A stretch of 64,000 bases of DNA from DATMER01 sp031390755 (GTDB taxonomy: Bacteria > Acidobacteriota > Thermoanaerobaculia > Multivoradales > UBA5704). Made by a program: the position numbers and the translations under genes. The notes under the pieces were generated by a model. It had not been told where the DNA came from, made no database searches, and was given only the letters and a program-made list of their open reading frames with translations. Shown here piece after piece: positions 1 to 7,885 of the stretch (position 1 is its first letter; each line of letters opens with the position of its first letter). The DNA lies in NCBI GenBank assembly GCA_031390755.1, contig JANMTS010000097.1, positions 85,287 to 149,286 of the forward strand, written 5' to 3'.

Positions 1-716
1 ACAAGCGCGCCCTGGCCAGAGTGGCGGAGGAGTACCACGAGGCGCTTCACCTGGAGGTCGCCACCCACGAGGCTGTCGGCGACAAGCTGTTCGGCCGGCC
101 CGTGGCGCAGGTTCTTCTCCTCCACGCCAACGAGGTGGGGGTGGCCCAGTGGGACCGCCTGTTCACCTGGCTGGAGCAGCGCGGCTACCGGTTCGCGACC
201 GCGGACGAGGTGCTCGCCGATCCGGCCTTCGCCGAGCCGCACCGCTACGTGGCGCCTTTCGGACCGGGTCTCTGGGATCGAATCGGCGACGCCAAGTCGA
301 AGGAGAAGGCCTTCGCCGAGGTCAAGGCGCTCATCGCGACCCAGACCGACGCCTGGAACCGGGGGGATCTGGACGCCTTCACCGCCGTCTATGCGGAGGA
401 CGCGACGTTCCTTTCGCCGAGCGGCCAGACCCGGGGCCGGGACGAGGTGCTCGCCCGCTACCGGAAGCGCTATCCGGACCGCAAGGCCATGGGAGCGCTG
501 AAGCTGGAGCCGATCGAGCTGCGGCCGGCCTCGGGCATCGAGCTCACCGAGCTGGGCGGCGCCCGGCCGAGCCGCGTCCACGGCGTGTCGGTGGCCGCGC
601 GGTGGGAGATCTCCTACCCCGAGGAGCCGGGGAAGGAGCCGGCCGCGGGGTTGACGCTGATCGTCTTCCAGAGGACCAGGGACGGCTGGGAGATCGTGCA
701 GGACGCGTCGATGTAG
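1..716 (+). CDS. Polysaccharide deacetylase C-terminus fused to a SnoaL/NTF2-like domain (5' partial)
   Basis: The frame is open to the left window edge, so only the C-terminal part is seen and the true start lies outside. Residues VLLLHANEVG followed by WLEQRGYRFATADEVLAD match the last conserved block of NodB-type polysaccharide deacetylases. After about residue 95 comes a second module with WNRGDLDAF and YAEDATF, the signature of the SnoaL/DUF4440 NTF2-like fold used for ligand binding or as an accessory domain. The protein ends with IVFQRTRDGWEIVQDASM, typical of DUF4440. Deacetylases of this type act on cell-envelope or exported glycans; the substrate cannot be told from this fragment. 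The catalytic Asp-His-His motifs lie upstream of the window. No operon partner is visible on the right, where the next genes run on the other strand. Confidence 0.75.
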   Translation, partial: KRALARVAEEYHEALHLEVATHEAVGDKLFGRPVAQVLLLHANEVGVAQWDRLFTWLEQRGYRFATADEVLADPAFAEPHRYVAPFGPGLWDRIGDAKSKEKAFAEVKALIATQTDAWNRGDLDAFTAVYAEDATFLSPSGQTRGRDEVLARYRKRYPDRKAMGALKLEPIELRPASGIELTELGGARPSRVHGVSVAARWEISYPEEPGKEPAAGLTLIVFQRTRDGWEIVQDASM

Positions 717-734
717 GCGTCGCGATTTCCCTCT

Positions 735-911
735 CTACCCGGCCGCCCGCGTCCGGGGCGCGAGCGTCAGCGCCTCGCGGGCTGGCCGTGAGGGGTTGAG
801 CCGCAGCAGGCGCTCGATCTCCCGGATGCCTTCCCGCAGGTTCCCGCCCTTCCGGGCATAGAGCGAATCGAGCTCGTCCAGGCCGGTGAGGTAGATCCTC
901 TTCGCGATCAC
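735..911 (-). CDS. Small hypothetical protein (58 aa), weakly supported
   Basis: A GTG-initiated frame of 58 codons lies 47 bp downstream of the SGNH hydrolase on the same strand. Its translation looks protein-like rather than like GC-rich noise: it has an amphipathic segment (EGIREIERLLRLNP) and a balanced composition. There is no clear Shine-Dalgarno sequence before the GTG. I do not recognise a family. It could be a small gene co-transcribed with the hydrolase or the worn C-terminus of a former gene. Confidence 0.3.
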   Translation of the reverse strand: MIAKRIYLTGLDELDSLYARKGGNLREGIREIERLLRLNPSRPAREALTLAPRTRAAG

Positions 912-958
912 CCGGGCGTTGTTGAGGGGGGCCCGGCAGGCCGAGCCGGCGGCGGAGT

Positions 959-1756
959 CTAGTAGAGCGCAACGGTGGTTCCATCCTTGAAACGGCAGAC
1001 GGGCTGCGGGTTGCGGAGTGGGACGCCGCAGAGCCGCAGCTCCTCGGAGCCGAAGAGCGGCAGCCGGGCGCGTCCCGGGCTCCGCCCTTCGCCCGGCAGA
1101 TGCGGGCCGCGGAGAATCTGCAACCAGGCCTCGTTTCGCCTGCGACGGCGGATGTGAATCGGATCGATCCCGTACCAGGACGAGGGTGGCTCGATCACCC
1201 GGGCTCCCCGGTCGGCCCCCAGGCGGCGGAGACGGTCGTTCAGCTCCCGCACGTTCGCCAGCATCGTCGGCCAGGGGGCGGCCTTCCTCGCCGGATAGAG
1301 AATGGAACAGACGAGGCGATAGCGGATCTCGGTCACCGTTTCGAGGCTCGCGAGCGGGGGCAGCGAGAGGACGATCTCGGCGCCGTGCCGGGCGAGCCTG
1401 TCCAGGCAGGCCGCGACCCAGTCCGCGATCGTCTCCGGTCCGGCGCCATAGAGAAGGTCGTTGCCGGCGTCGGCGACGAGCGCGAGCGTGGAGGGAGCGG
1501 GCTGCGCGGACTGTCGTTCCAGCGCCTCCCAGAGGCCGCAGTTGAGGATCCCGGGAAGCCGGCGCACGCCGAGCACCTGGCTCCACGAGCCATAGGACCG
1601 GCCATGCCCCAGGGCGGCGAGCACCTCCACCGGCCCTCCGGCCCCGCCGCGCAGCCGCGCGAGGATCTCCGGGAAGCCGATCCTCAGATTGCTCGCACCC
1701 AGCAGCACCACCCGCAAGGGTGGAGAGGCATCCGGCGAGCTGCAAGGCGCGATCAC
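959..1756 (-). CDS. SGNH/GDSL-family hydrolase
   Basis: A 265-residue protein with all four SGNH blocks. Block I is LLGASN, with the catalytic Ser near residue 23; block II is the glycine of GHGRSYG; block III is the Asn of DAGND; block V is GIDPIHIR, with the Asp/His pair. Family members are serine esterases, lipases or carbohydrate deacetylases; the substrate is not evident. No signal peptide is visible, so it is probably cytoplasmic. The GTG start has no Shine-Dalgarno sequence. A -10-like TACCAT (1769-1764 on the minus strand) ends 7 bases before the GTG, so the message may be leaderless; a TTG 13 codons further in is an alternative start. The gene is divergent from the peptide gene at 2121, with a phased repeat array between them. 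Confidence 0.85.
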   Translation of the reverse strand: MIAPCSSPDASPPLRVVLLGASNLRIGFPEILARLRGGAGGPVEVLAALGHGRSYGSWSQVLGVRRLPGILNCGLWEALERQSAQPAPSTLALVADAGNDLLYGAGPETIADWVAACLDRLARHGAEIVLSLPPLASLETVTEIRYRLVCSILYPARKAAPWPTMLANVRELNDRLRRLGADRGARVIEPPSSWYGIDPIHIRRRRRNEAWLQILRGPHLPGEGRSPGRARLPLFGSEELRLCGVPLRNPQPVCRFKDGTTVALY

Positions 1757-1782
1757 TGGCTCAATGGTAACTTACGAGCGCG

Positions 1783-2022
1783 CGGGGGTCATTTCACCCG
1801 CGGTTGCGAGCATTTCCCAGCTCCCGCGGGACGCTACACCCGGGCCTCGAGCCGCTTTACCCGCCTGGGACGTCACGCCAACCGGCGGTGCGGCACCTTC
1901 CCAGGTGTGGGGTGTCGCAATACCGCAGAGTTTTGTGACTCCCGTCCCGGGTTTTGTGACACCCCCCGCCTGGGAAATGAACCAACCCGCGGGTTTTGTG
2001 TCACGGGAAGCCATCGTAGTGA
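1783..2022. repeat. Phased ~20-bp repeat array A
   Basis: The 364-bp gap between the divergent SGNH hydrolase and the peptide gene is largely filled by about eleven imperfect units. Successive cores (TTTCACCC, TTTCCCAG, CTACACCC, TTTACCC, GTCACGCC, CACCTTCC, TGTCGCAA, TTTTGTGACT, TTTTGTGACA, AAATGAACC, TTTTGTGTCA) fall at about 1794, 1815, 1836, 1858, 1873, 1895, 1915, 1936, 1957, 1978 and 1998, a mean spacing of 20.4 bp. Each core is followed by a C/G-rich half such as CCGTCCCGGG or CCCGCGGG. The period and the TTTTGTGACA core link it to the arrays at 15000 and 48758. Confidence 0.6.
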
Positions 2023-2120
2023 GCCAAACCGAGCCGGAAGCGGCTCCAGGCGCCTCGCAAATGTCCCATCTGAACGCATTGGTGCATTCCGCGTCGGCGC
2101 GTGAGACACAAGGAGGGAGT

Positions 2121-2447
2121 ATGGCAAGGAGAGAGAGAAGGAATCTCGTTGCGGTCGTGGCGGTGGTGATGGCGCTCGCGGCGGTGTCTCCCGCGCTGGC
2201 TGCGGAGCCTGGCCCGTCGGCCCATTGGATGGCCCGTCTCCTGGGCTGGCTCGGCCTGGAGCCGCAGAAGATCGGCCTGGTCTGGGACGCGACCAGTGCG
2301 CACATTGATCCCAATGGACAGCCCCGGCCGAACGGAGCTTCGGAGACGCCGGATGATTCGGCGCACATCGACCCGAACGGCCGGCCTCAATCTAACGGTG
2401 TCGCGGAGGGCCTTGATGATTCGGCGAACATCGACCCGAACGGCTAG
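2121..2447 (+). CDS. Secreted repeat peptide P1 with three IDPNG motifs
   Basis: A 108-residue protein. The ATG at 2121 is fixed by a strong Shine-Dalgarno sequence, AAGGAGGGAGT, directly before it. Residues 1-27 are a classical signal peptide: basic MARRERRN, a hydrophobic core, then ALAA. A short amphipathic segment (WMARLLGWLGLEP) follows. The C-terminal half repeats SAHIDPNG, SAHIDPNG and SANIDPNG at about 21-residue intervals with PNG/SNG linkers, and the last copy ends exactly at the stop codon. The product is predicted to be exported; I know no named family. It is homologous to the peptide at 4296-4586, which shares the W-hydrophobic segment and the first repeat. Repeated short motifs behind a signal peptide recall multi-copy peptide pheromone precursors; that role is inference. 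A small HTH gene follows 25 bp downstream. Confidence 0.8.
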   Translation: MARRERRNLVAVVAVVMALAAVSPALAAEPGPSAHWMARLLGWLGLEPQKIGLVWDATSAHIDPNGQPRPNGASETPDDSAHIDPNGRPQSNGVAEGLDDSANIDPNG

Positions 2448-2472
2448 CCCCCCTCCCTATACAATCGCCGGC

Positions 2473-2841
2473 ATGAGCAACGAGCACTGCGATCGCTACG
2501 AAGCGGAGGCTTTGCGCCTCGTGAAGGTGCTTGCGGCCCTTGCGGAGGAAAAGCGTGTCTCGATCCGGTCACTGGAGCGGAAGATGGGTGTGGGGGAGTC
2601 GGTGTTCAGCAAGGTGCTGAGCGGGAGGGTGACCCTCCAGGTGCGGCACGTCCTGATGCTTGCCGATGCCCTGGAGATCGGATGGGCGGACCTGTTCTCC
2701 AGGGCCTACGGCCAAGTGTCCGGCCTGGTGCCGGCCGGGCTCGAAGAGGACGAGCAGCGGATGGTCCGGCTCCTGGTCCGGCTCGGCCTGATCGACGACG
2801 AGACGGCGCGCAAGGCGCTCGCCCTAGCCGTAGAGCACTAG
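2473..2841 (+). CDS. Small HTH (XRE/Cro-like) DNA-binding protein
   Basis: A 122-residue protein. Residues about 15-75 form a helix-turn-helix region: KRVSIRSLERKMGVGESVFSKVLSG has the XRE-type pattern of helix, GVG turn and recognition helix, followed by LQVRHVLMLADALEIGWADLF, typical of lambda-repressor-like domains. The C-terminal part (DEQRMVRLLVRLGLIDDETARKAL) is probably helical and may dimerise. There is no Shine-Dalgarno sequence. A TATACAAT box (2458-2465) ends 7 bases before the ATG, so the transcript may be leaderless and independent of the peptide gene. The last 18 bp overlap tail-to-tail with the TPR gene on the other strand. Given its neighbours it may control the peptide genes; this is inference. 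Confidence 0.8.
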   Translation: MSNEHCDRYEAEALRLVKVLAALAEEKRVSIRSLERKMGVGESVFSKVLSGRVTLQVRHVLMLADALEIGWADLFSRAYGQVSGLVPAGLEEDEQRMVRLLVRLGLIDDETARKALALAVEH

Positions 2842-4170
2842 CAGAGGCTCGAACCGGAGCCGGGGGTTGTACTGGCGCTGGTCGAGGAAGTCCCGCGTCC
2901 GGCGCGCCATCTGCGGGGTGGCCGCCTTGTGGCTGCACACCACCTCGAAGGTGAGGAGCGCGCGCTGCGCTTCGGCGTCGATCTTCTGTTCCTGGAAGGT
3001 GTTGTAGAGGTCGACGGCCAGGCAGTGCGCCTCGACTTTCTTGTCCTGCCGGAGCATCACTTCGGCGAGGTCCAGACCGACGACCGCGGCGACGTAGTGG
3101 AGCTCCTGGCGATAGAAGCCCCAATACACCGTGGTGAGAACCTCTTCGGCGTCTTCAAGGCGGCCATGGCCGGCCAGGATCTTGGCCTCGACCCAGCGTA
3201 ACCGAAGGAGATTGAGCGGATCGTCTGCGAATTTGTGGCGCAGGTTGCTCTGGAGCAGTAGTTGACCTGCTTCTCCATACCTCTCGGCTGTAACCAGGGC
3301 GTTCAGAAGGCAGTGGTGGGCGGTGGCTACGAGTTGCGCATCGCGGGATGGGTCGAGCAAATCGAGGCTCTTCCAATGACGATCGATTGCCTCAAGAGGC
3401 TCACCTGCGACTTCCATTGTGATTCCCAGCTTCATGAGCGCGCGGCCCGCAAGATGGCGCTCGCCAACCCGTAGGTAGGCTCGATACACGCGCTCTAGAA
3501 GCGCAACTGCCTCCTCGAAGCGGCGCTGGTCCTTCCTTAGTGAGGCCTCAAAATCATCAAGGCGCACCGCGAGGAGAGGATCTCCAGTTCCTTCACCCAA
3601 CAGACTGCGCGCGCGTTGGAGGGCAGCTTCAGATTCATCGAATCTCTCATTGACTCGCCAAGCATTGCCCAACTCTGCCCAAGCCCTGGCTCGCAAATCT
3701 ACCTGCAAAGCCTCGCCATAGCGTGCCTTATCGGGACGATCCGCGATCTCAGCAGCTGTTCGAGCAAGCTCGACCATCTTCCGGGGGTCGCGATAGCGAG
3801 CCTCGAAACTGAGCTCAAGCAAAACTTCCACGTGAACGTCCCAGAATGATCGACGTTCAGGCCAGCTGAGGCCGCCGAACCACCGTTCCCGCAGGAGAGT
3901 CACGCCATTCTCACGCCGCTCCTTGTCCCGCTTCAACCGAGGTTCCAGGCGGCGCACTGCACGCCTCGCTCGATCGATGCAGGCATCGTAAACGTCATCG
4001 GGCTCGGCGGTGCTTGCACTCCAAAGCATATAGGTGGATGCCGATGCCTTGATGCGAGCTTGGCAGTCCGGGCATCCGGAAAGCAGATGCCGAATGACCC
4101 GGCGCAGGTCACCATCAGCCAAGTTGCCTACCAGGTAGCCTTTTCCATCTCGATCCGAAAGATGGGTCAT
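2824..4170 (-). CDS. TPR protein with N-terminal zinc-finger (zf-HC2-like) motif
   Basis: A 448-residue protein starting at MTHLSD, chosen because GGAGGAAGCGCGG precedes that ATG. Residues 28-36 contain H-x4-C-x2-C (H28, C33, C36 in RHLLSGCPDC), the pattern of anti-sigma zinc fingers. Most of the rest is helical with TPR-like repeats (for example WAELGNAWRVNERFDESEAALQRA, and FEEAVALLERVYRAYLRVGERHLAG), suited to protein or peptide binding. No membrane segment is visible, so it should be cytoplasmic. It lies 126 bp behind the peptide gene at 4296 on the same strand, with a possible attenuator hairpin between, and overlaps the HTH gene end-to-end. TPR regulators that read secreted peptides (RRNPP family) are the closest functional analogy, but here HTH and TPR would be separate proteins. 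Confidence 0.8.
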   Translation of the reverse strand: MTHLSDRDGKGYLVGNLADGDLRRVIRHLLSGCPDCQARIKASASTYMLWSASTAEPDDVYDACIDRARRAVRRLEPRLKRDKERRENGVTLLRERWFGGLSWPERRSFWDVHVEVLLELSFEARYRDPRKMVELARTAAEIADRPDKARYGEALQVDLRARAWAELGNAWRVNERFDESEAALQRARSLLGEGTGDPLLAVRLDDFEASLRKDQRRFEEAVALLERVYRAYLRVGERHLAGRALMKLGITMEVAGEPLEAIDRHWKSLDLLDPSRDAQLVATAHHCLLNALVTAERYGEAGQLLLQSNLRHKFADDPLNLLRLRWVEAKILAGHGRLEDAEEVLTTVYWGFYRQELHYVAAVVGLDLAEVMLRQDKKVEAHCLAVDLYNTFQEQKIDAEAQRALLTFEVVCSHKAATPQMARRTRDFLDQRQYNPRLRFEPLLVLYG

Positions 4171-4251
4171 CCGCGCTTCCTCCAAGAAGCAGTCAATGCG
4201 CAAAACTCACTGATTGTCGCACGAAACGAGTACGCTGGCGTCATCGCGAGA

Positions 4252-4282
4252 GACAGGGGAGGACTGGTAGTCTCCCCCTGTC
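4252..4282 (-). terminator. Hairpin between peptide P2 and the TPR gene
   Basis: GACAGGGG (4252-4259) pairs with CCCCTGTC (4275-4282), with an inner GACT/AGTC pairing. There is no clear T-tract on the minus strand, so it may be a partial terminator or attenuator that lets the peptide gene be expressed above the TPR gene, or an mRNA-stabilising 3' structure. Confidence 0.4.
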
Positions 4283-4295
4283 CGTCAAAATCAAA

Positions 4296-4586
4296 CTAGC
4301 CATCCGGGTCGATGTTCGCGGAGCTGTCGGGACTTGCCCCTCCAGGCGCCTCCCCTCCTGCGTTGGGTTGTCCGTTCGGGTCGATGTAGGCACTCGTTTC
4401 AGCCCAGGCCGATCCGAGATCGCCAGGCTGCAATCCGATCCATGTCAGCATTCGGACGACCCAACTCACCCCTGGACCCTCGTCAAGCGGCCGACTCTGC
4501 CCGGCTGCCAGAGCCGGCATCGACGTTGCCACGACCGCGGCCACCAAAAGAGCGGCTACCAGACTCTTCTTCGCTTTCCTTGACAT
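4296..4586 (-). CDS. Secreted repeat peptide P2 with two IDP(N/D)G motifs
   Basis: A 96-residue protein. GAGGAGGATAGG before the ATG at 4586 supports the start. It has a signal peptide (MSRKAKKSLVAALLVAAVVA, then ALAAG), the segment WVVRMLTWIGLQPGDLG, then SAYIDPNGQP and, at the very C-terminus, SANIDPDG. It aligns along most of its length with the peptide at 2121 (same order of signal peptide, W-hydrophobic segment, first repeat with the shared IDPNGQP, terminal repeat), so the two are paralogues flanking the HTH/TPR pair in inverted orientation. Predicted exported; function unknown. The single N-to-D change in the last copy is the only deviation in the core motif. Confidence 0.78.
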   Translation of the reverse strand: MSRKAKKSLVAALLVAAVVATSMPALAAGQSRPLDEGPGVSWVVRMLTWIGLQPGDLGSAWAETSAYIDPNGQPNAGGEAPGGASPDSSANIDPDG

Positions 4587-4940
4587 CCTATCCTCCTCGC
4601 ACCGCGGGACAGACTCCCGGACCGGATCGGTCGAAGCGCCCGCGGATGTTTGCCTCGGGAGACCGGACGCAGGAACGGCGCGGCCCGAAAGGAGATCACT
4701 GGAGGAGTACGCCGTTTCCGCTTCGCGGAAGTCTGGTGGATCGGCCCCAGACACGCAAACCGGCTACGGAAGTTTGGATTGGCGTTCCAAGCAGGGTAGG
4801 ATGTAGGGCGTTCCGTGGAACTTAAAGCCGCGTGAGCGGATCGCTGGGCCTCAAAGCGGAGACTTCCGCGCGCACGGCACGGTAATCGGAAGCGGCTCCT
4901 TCAAGCGCCAGGAGCAAACCGTTGGAGATCAGAAAGTTGC
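4587..4940. other. Intergenic region without a supported gene
   Basis: No convincing gene, RNA or repeat was found between peptide P2 and the ketoreductase/adenylation gene. It must hold the P2 promoter reading leftwards, but no clear -10/-35 pair stands out. A short minus-strand frame (4822-5097) includes HCFPANGRSR, faintly like a Fic motif; it was not accepted as a gene. Confidence 0.5.
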
Positions 4941-7805
4941 GTGAAAGAAAGTGCTCAAGCGCGATGGCTCGTGAGCGCCCATTGGCAGGGAAACAATGAT
5001 GGAAATCAGCTACGCGGCTCACGCAAGAGAGCGCTCGACACTTTAAAGGGTGTGGCTTCGTTGCGGTTCTTCGTCCCCTGTTGGCGGCAAGCGCCACTTT
5101 CTGCCTCCCCGAAACCCGCGGAGACGGCGGCCCGGCTCGAACGGTCGTGGCTCGTGCTCGCCGACCGCCGGGGTGTGGGCGAAGCCATCGCCGGGCGGCT
5201 CGCCGAAGCCGGAGCCACGCAGGTCGTCACCCTCTTCGCGGACTCCGCCGATCTCGATTCCCCCGAAACCTTCGCCCGGCGGGTCGAGTCGCTCCCGGCC
5301 CCCCTCGGGATCGTTCATGCCTGGAGCGTGGACGCTCCGCGATTCCCTCCCGCCCTGAGAGCCGGCAGCCTGGCCGAAGCCCGGAAGCCCGGGCTTCACT
5401 CCCTCCTGTTCCTGGCCCGCGCCCTCGCCGGCCCGGGCGAGCCGGTCCCCTGCCTCGTGCTGGCGGCCGGCGCTCATGAGATCGAGGGCGGCGACGCCGT
5501 CGATCCGATGGGGGCCGCGGTCCTGGGCGCCTGCCTCGCCCTCTCGCGGGCGCATTTAGAGGAAGACCGTGAGCATCCGCGGTTCGCGTTCCGCGGGATC
5601 GACCTGAGAGCGGATCTCGACCCGGAGAGCGTGGTGCGCCTGGTGCGCGTCGTGATGGAGGAGCTGGCCCGGGGCTCCGAGCCGCTCGTCGCCTGGCGCG
5701 GCGAGCGGCGCTGGCTGCCGGAGCTCGAGACTCTGCCCGCGTCGGCGGAGATCTCCCGCGACCGGCCCCGGGACCGGCTGCGCCGCGGCGACCACTGCCT
5801 CGTGATCGGCTCCGGGAAGCTCGGCCTTCTGGCGGCGGCAACCCTCGTGCGGCGCTACAGGGCGCGGATCACGCTCATCGACAGGAAGAGGCCTTCCGCG
5901 TCCCGGCTGCGCGGTCTCGAAGCGGCGGACCAGGCGGGCACGCAGGCCGGCGGTCAGGGTGGTAGTCAGGCCGGAGCCCAGGCCGGCAGCCAGGCCATCG
6001 CCATCGCGGCGGACATCCGGGACGAGCGCCGGCTGGCCGAGGCCGTGGACCAGGCGGTGGCCCGCTTCGGCGAGATCCACGCCGTCGTCCTTGCGGTGGA
6101 GCCGCCGCCGGGCACCACGCTGCGGCCGGCGGCGGAGGCCGGACCGGACGATCTCGACCTCCTGTTCCAACCGGCCGCCGCGGGCCTCGCGGCCCTGGAG
6201 TACGCGCTCGCCGGCCAGGAACCGAGCGTCTGCCTGGCGCTGACCCAGGTTCCGGCGATCCTGGACGGCGGGAGGAACCCCGCAAACCCGGCAAACCCGG
6301 CAATCACTGCCGCGGATGCGTTCGCCGCGAGCTTCGTCCACCGCAGCGCCTTTCCCTGGACCTCCGTGGCCTGGGAGGCCGGCGGCCGGCCCGCGGCGGC
6401 CGGGGACGCCCTCGCCCGGCTGCTCACCGGGGACGGTCCCTACCGGCTGGCGCTGGTTCGCGAGGCGGAGGAAGACGCCGCGTTCCGCCTCCCGACGGCG
6501 CCGCTGGAGGTCTGGCTGCCGAATCCCGCGTCCTGCGACTCCGCGGCGGCCTACCCGCGCCGCCTCGGCGTCCACGAGCTGTTCGAGGCCTGGGCCGAGC
6601 GCTTCCCCGAGGCCGTGGCCGTAGACTCGCCGGAGGGGCTGCTGACCTACGGCGAGCTCGACCAGCGCTCGTCGCGCAAGGCCGCCTGCCTGCGCCGCCA
6701 CGGCGTGGGATTCGAGACCGTGGCCGGGCTCACCTGGGACGGATCGCACGCCATGGTCGTGGGGCTGCTCGGCATCCTGAAGGCCGGCGGCGCCTGCCTG
6801 GTGCTCGATCCCGCCGAGCCGGAGGAGCGCCGCGAGGCCCGCGCCCGGGCGGCGGGGGCGCGGCTGACCCTCGGCGCGGAGACCCGGGATGCGCGGGACG
6901 GAGTGACGAGAGCGAGGGGGCAGGAGCGCGCGGAGCGACTGGGGCGAGCGGGGGCGGTGGAGCCGGACTCGCCCGCCCGGTCGTCCCAGCTGGCCTGGGC
7001 TCATTCCCGCTGGACCGGGTGGGAGGCCGAGATGGAGACCGTGCTCCTGGAGCACCGGAGCCTCACGAACATGACCTTCGCCCTGGCGCAGGAGCTGGGC
7101 GTCGGTCCGGACGACCGGGTCCTCCAGCTCGCGCGGCCGGGCTCGACGGCGTTTCTCCGGGAGCTGTGGATGACCCTGGGCACGGGCGCGCGGCTCTGCT
7201 TCGGCGACCCCCGGTCCGGACAGTTTCCGCAGACCCGCCAGGGCGCGCCCGGTCCGGAGCTGGAGTGGATGCTGAGAGAGAAGGAGATCACCCACCTGGC
7301 TGCGCGGACCGGCCGGCTCCGCGAGATCCTGGACGCCGTGAGCGGCGACCTGCCCGCCTTGCGGGTGGCCTGCGCCTTCGAAGACGCCTGGCCCATCCGC
7401 GAGCCGTGGAGCCGTCCGCGGCCGGGCCTGCGGCTCGTCCGGCTGCTGGGAACGGCGGAAGTCGCCGGCTGCGGGCTGATCGGCGAGGTCGGGGAGGACG
7501 ACCGGTCGGTGATCCTCCGGCCGCTGCCGAACCTCGGCGCCTGCGTGCTGGAGACGGGTGGGGTTGGAGCGGCCGGCGAGGGCGGCGGGAGCGGCGAGCT
7601 CTGCCTGGGCGGAGCCGGTCTCGCCCGGGGGTATGCCGGCCGGCCGGACCGCACCGCCGAGCGCTTCGTGCCCAGCCCGGGCGGCGCGGACCGGATCTTC
7701 AGGACGGGATGTCCGGCCCGGCATTGGCCGGATGGTGCCCTGGAGATTCTTCCGGGACCCGATTCCGTCCCCTCCGAGGCCGTGGAGAGCACTTCGAAAG
7801 GATAG
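4941..7805 (+). CDS. Ketoreductase-adenylation (PKS/NRPS-like) protein with degenerate active sites
   Basis: About 954 residues from a GTG at 4941; the start is uncertain because there is no Shine-Dalgarno sequence and homology begins near residue 65. Residues about 65-520 look like a PKS ketoreductase pair: a structural subdomain, then a Rossmann domain with CLVIGSGKLGLLAAATL near residue 288. Residues about 540-940 follow the order of an NRPS adenylation domain: LLTYGELDQRSSRKA (A1), LKAGGACLVLDPAEP (A2), VLLEHRSL after where A3 should be, GELCLGGAGLARGYAGRPDRT and FRTGCPAR (A7 region). The catalytic features are lost: no KR Ser/Tyr pair (the Tyr region reads PAITAADAF), no A3 glycine/serine P-loop, and TGD is replaced by TGC. 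No carrier, condensation or ketosynthase domain is present. Low-complexity QAG and NPA repeats interrupt it. It is probably a pseudo-enzyme or decaying synthetase; the intact reading frame suggests it is still translated. Confidence 0.7.
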   Translation: MKESAQARWLVSAHWQGNNDGNQLRGSRKRALDTLKGVASLRFFVPCWRQAPLSASPKPAETAARLERSWLVLADRRGVGEAIAGRLAEAGATQVVTLFADSADLDSPETFARRVESLPAPLGIVHAWSVDAPRFPPALRAGSLAEARKPGLHSLLFLARALAGPGEPVPCLVLAAGAHEIEGGDAVDPMGAAVLGACLALSRAHLEEDREHPRFAFRGIDLRADLDPESVVRLVRVVMEELARGSEPLVAWRGERRWLPELETLPASAEISRDRPRDRLRRGDHCLVIGSGKLGLLAAATLVRRYRARITLIDRKRPSASRLRGLEAADQAGTQAGGQGGSQAGAQAGSQAIAIAADIRDERRLAEAVDQAVARFGEIHAVVLAVEPPPGTTLRPAAEAGPDDLDLLFQPAAAGLAALEYALAGQEPSVCLALTQVPAILDGGRNPANPANPAITAADAFAASFVHRSAFPWTSVAWEAGGRPAAAGDALARLLTGDGPYRLALVREAEEDAAFRLPTAPLEVWLPNPASCDSAAAYPRRLGVHELFEAWAERFPEAVAVDSPEGLLTYGELDQRSSRKAACLRRHGVGFETVAGLTWDGSHAMVVGLLGILKAGGACLVLDPAEPEERREARARAAGARLTLGAETRDARDGVTRARGQERAERLGRAGAVEPDSPARSSQLAWAHSRWTGWEAEMETVLLEHRSLTNMTFALAQELGVGPDDRVLQLARPGSTAFLRELWMTLGTGARLCFGDPRSGQFPQTRQGAPGPELEWMLREKEITHLAARTGRLREILDAVSGDLPALRVACAFEDAWPIREPWSRPRPGLRLVRLLGTAEVAGCGLIGEVGEDDRSVILRPLPNLGACVLETGGVGAAGEGGGSGELCLGGAGLARGYAGRPDRTAERFVPSPGGADRIFRTGCPARHWPDGALEILPGPDSVPSEAVESTSKG

Positions 7806-7885
7806 GATGGGGCGCCGCGGAGGTTCCCCTCCAGGGCGCCGGCGGACAGCCGGCCGGTCCAACTGATGAGAGACGAGGAGACTCT

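Noticed and set aside
4822..5097. Fic-domain remnant on the minus strand (HCFPANGRSRA)
   Set aside because: The motif misses a residue between F and N relative to HxFx(D/E)(G/A)NGR, the rest shows no Fic-like helices, and the frame overlaps the start of the ketoreductase-adenylation gene.
4941..7805. Functional NRPS/PKS module
   Set aside because: No carrier, condensation or ketosynthase domain is present, and both the KR and the A domain lack key catalytic residues.
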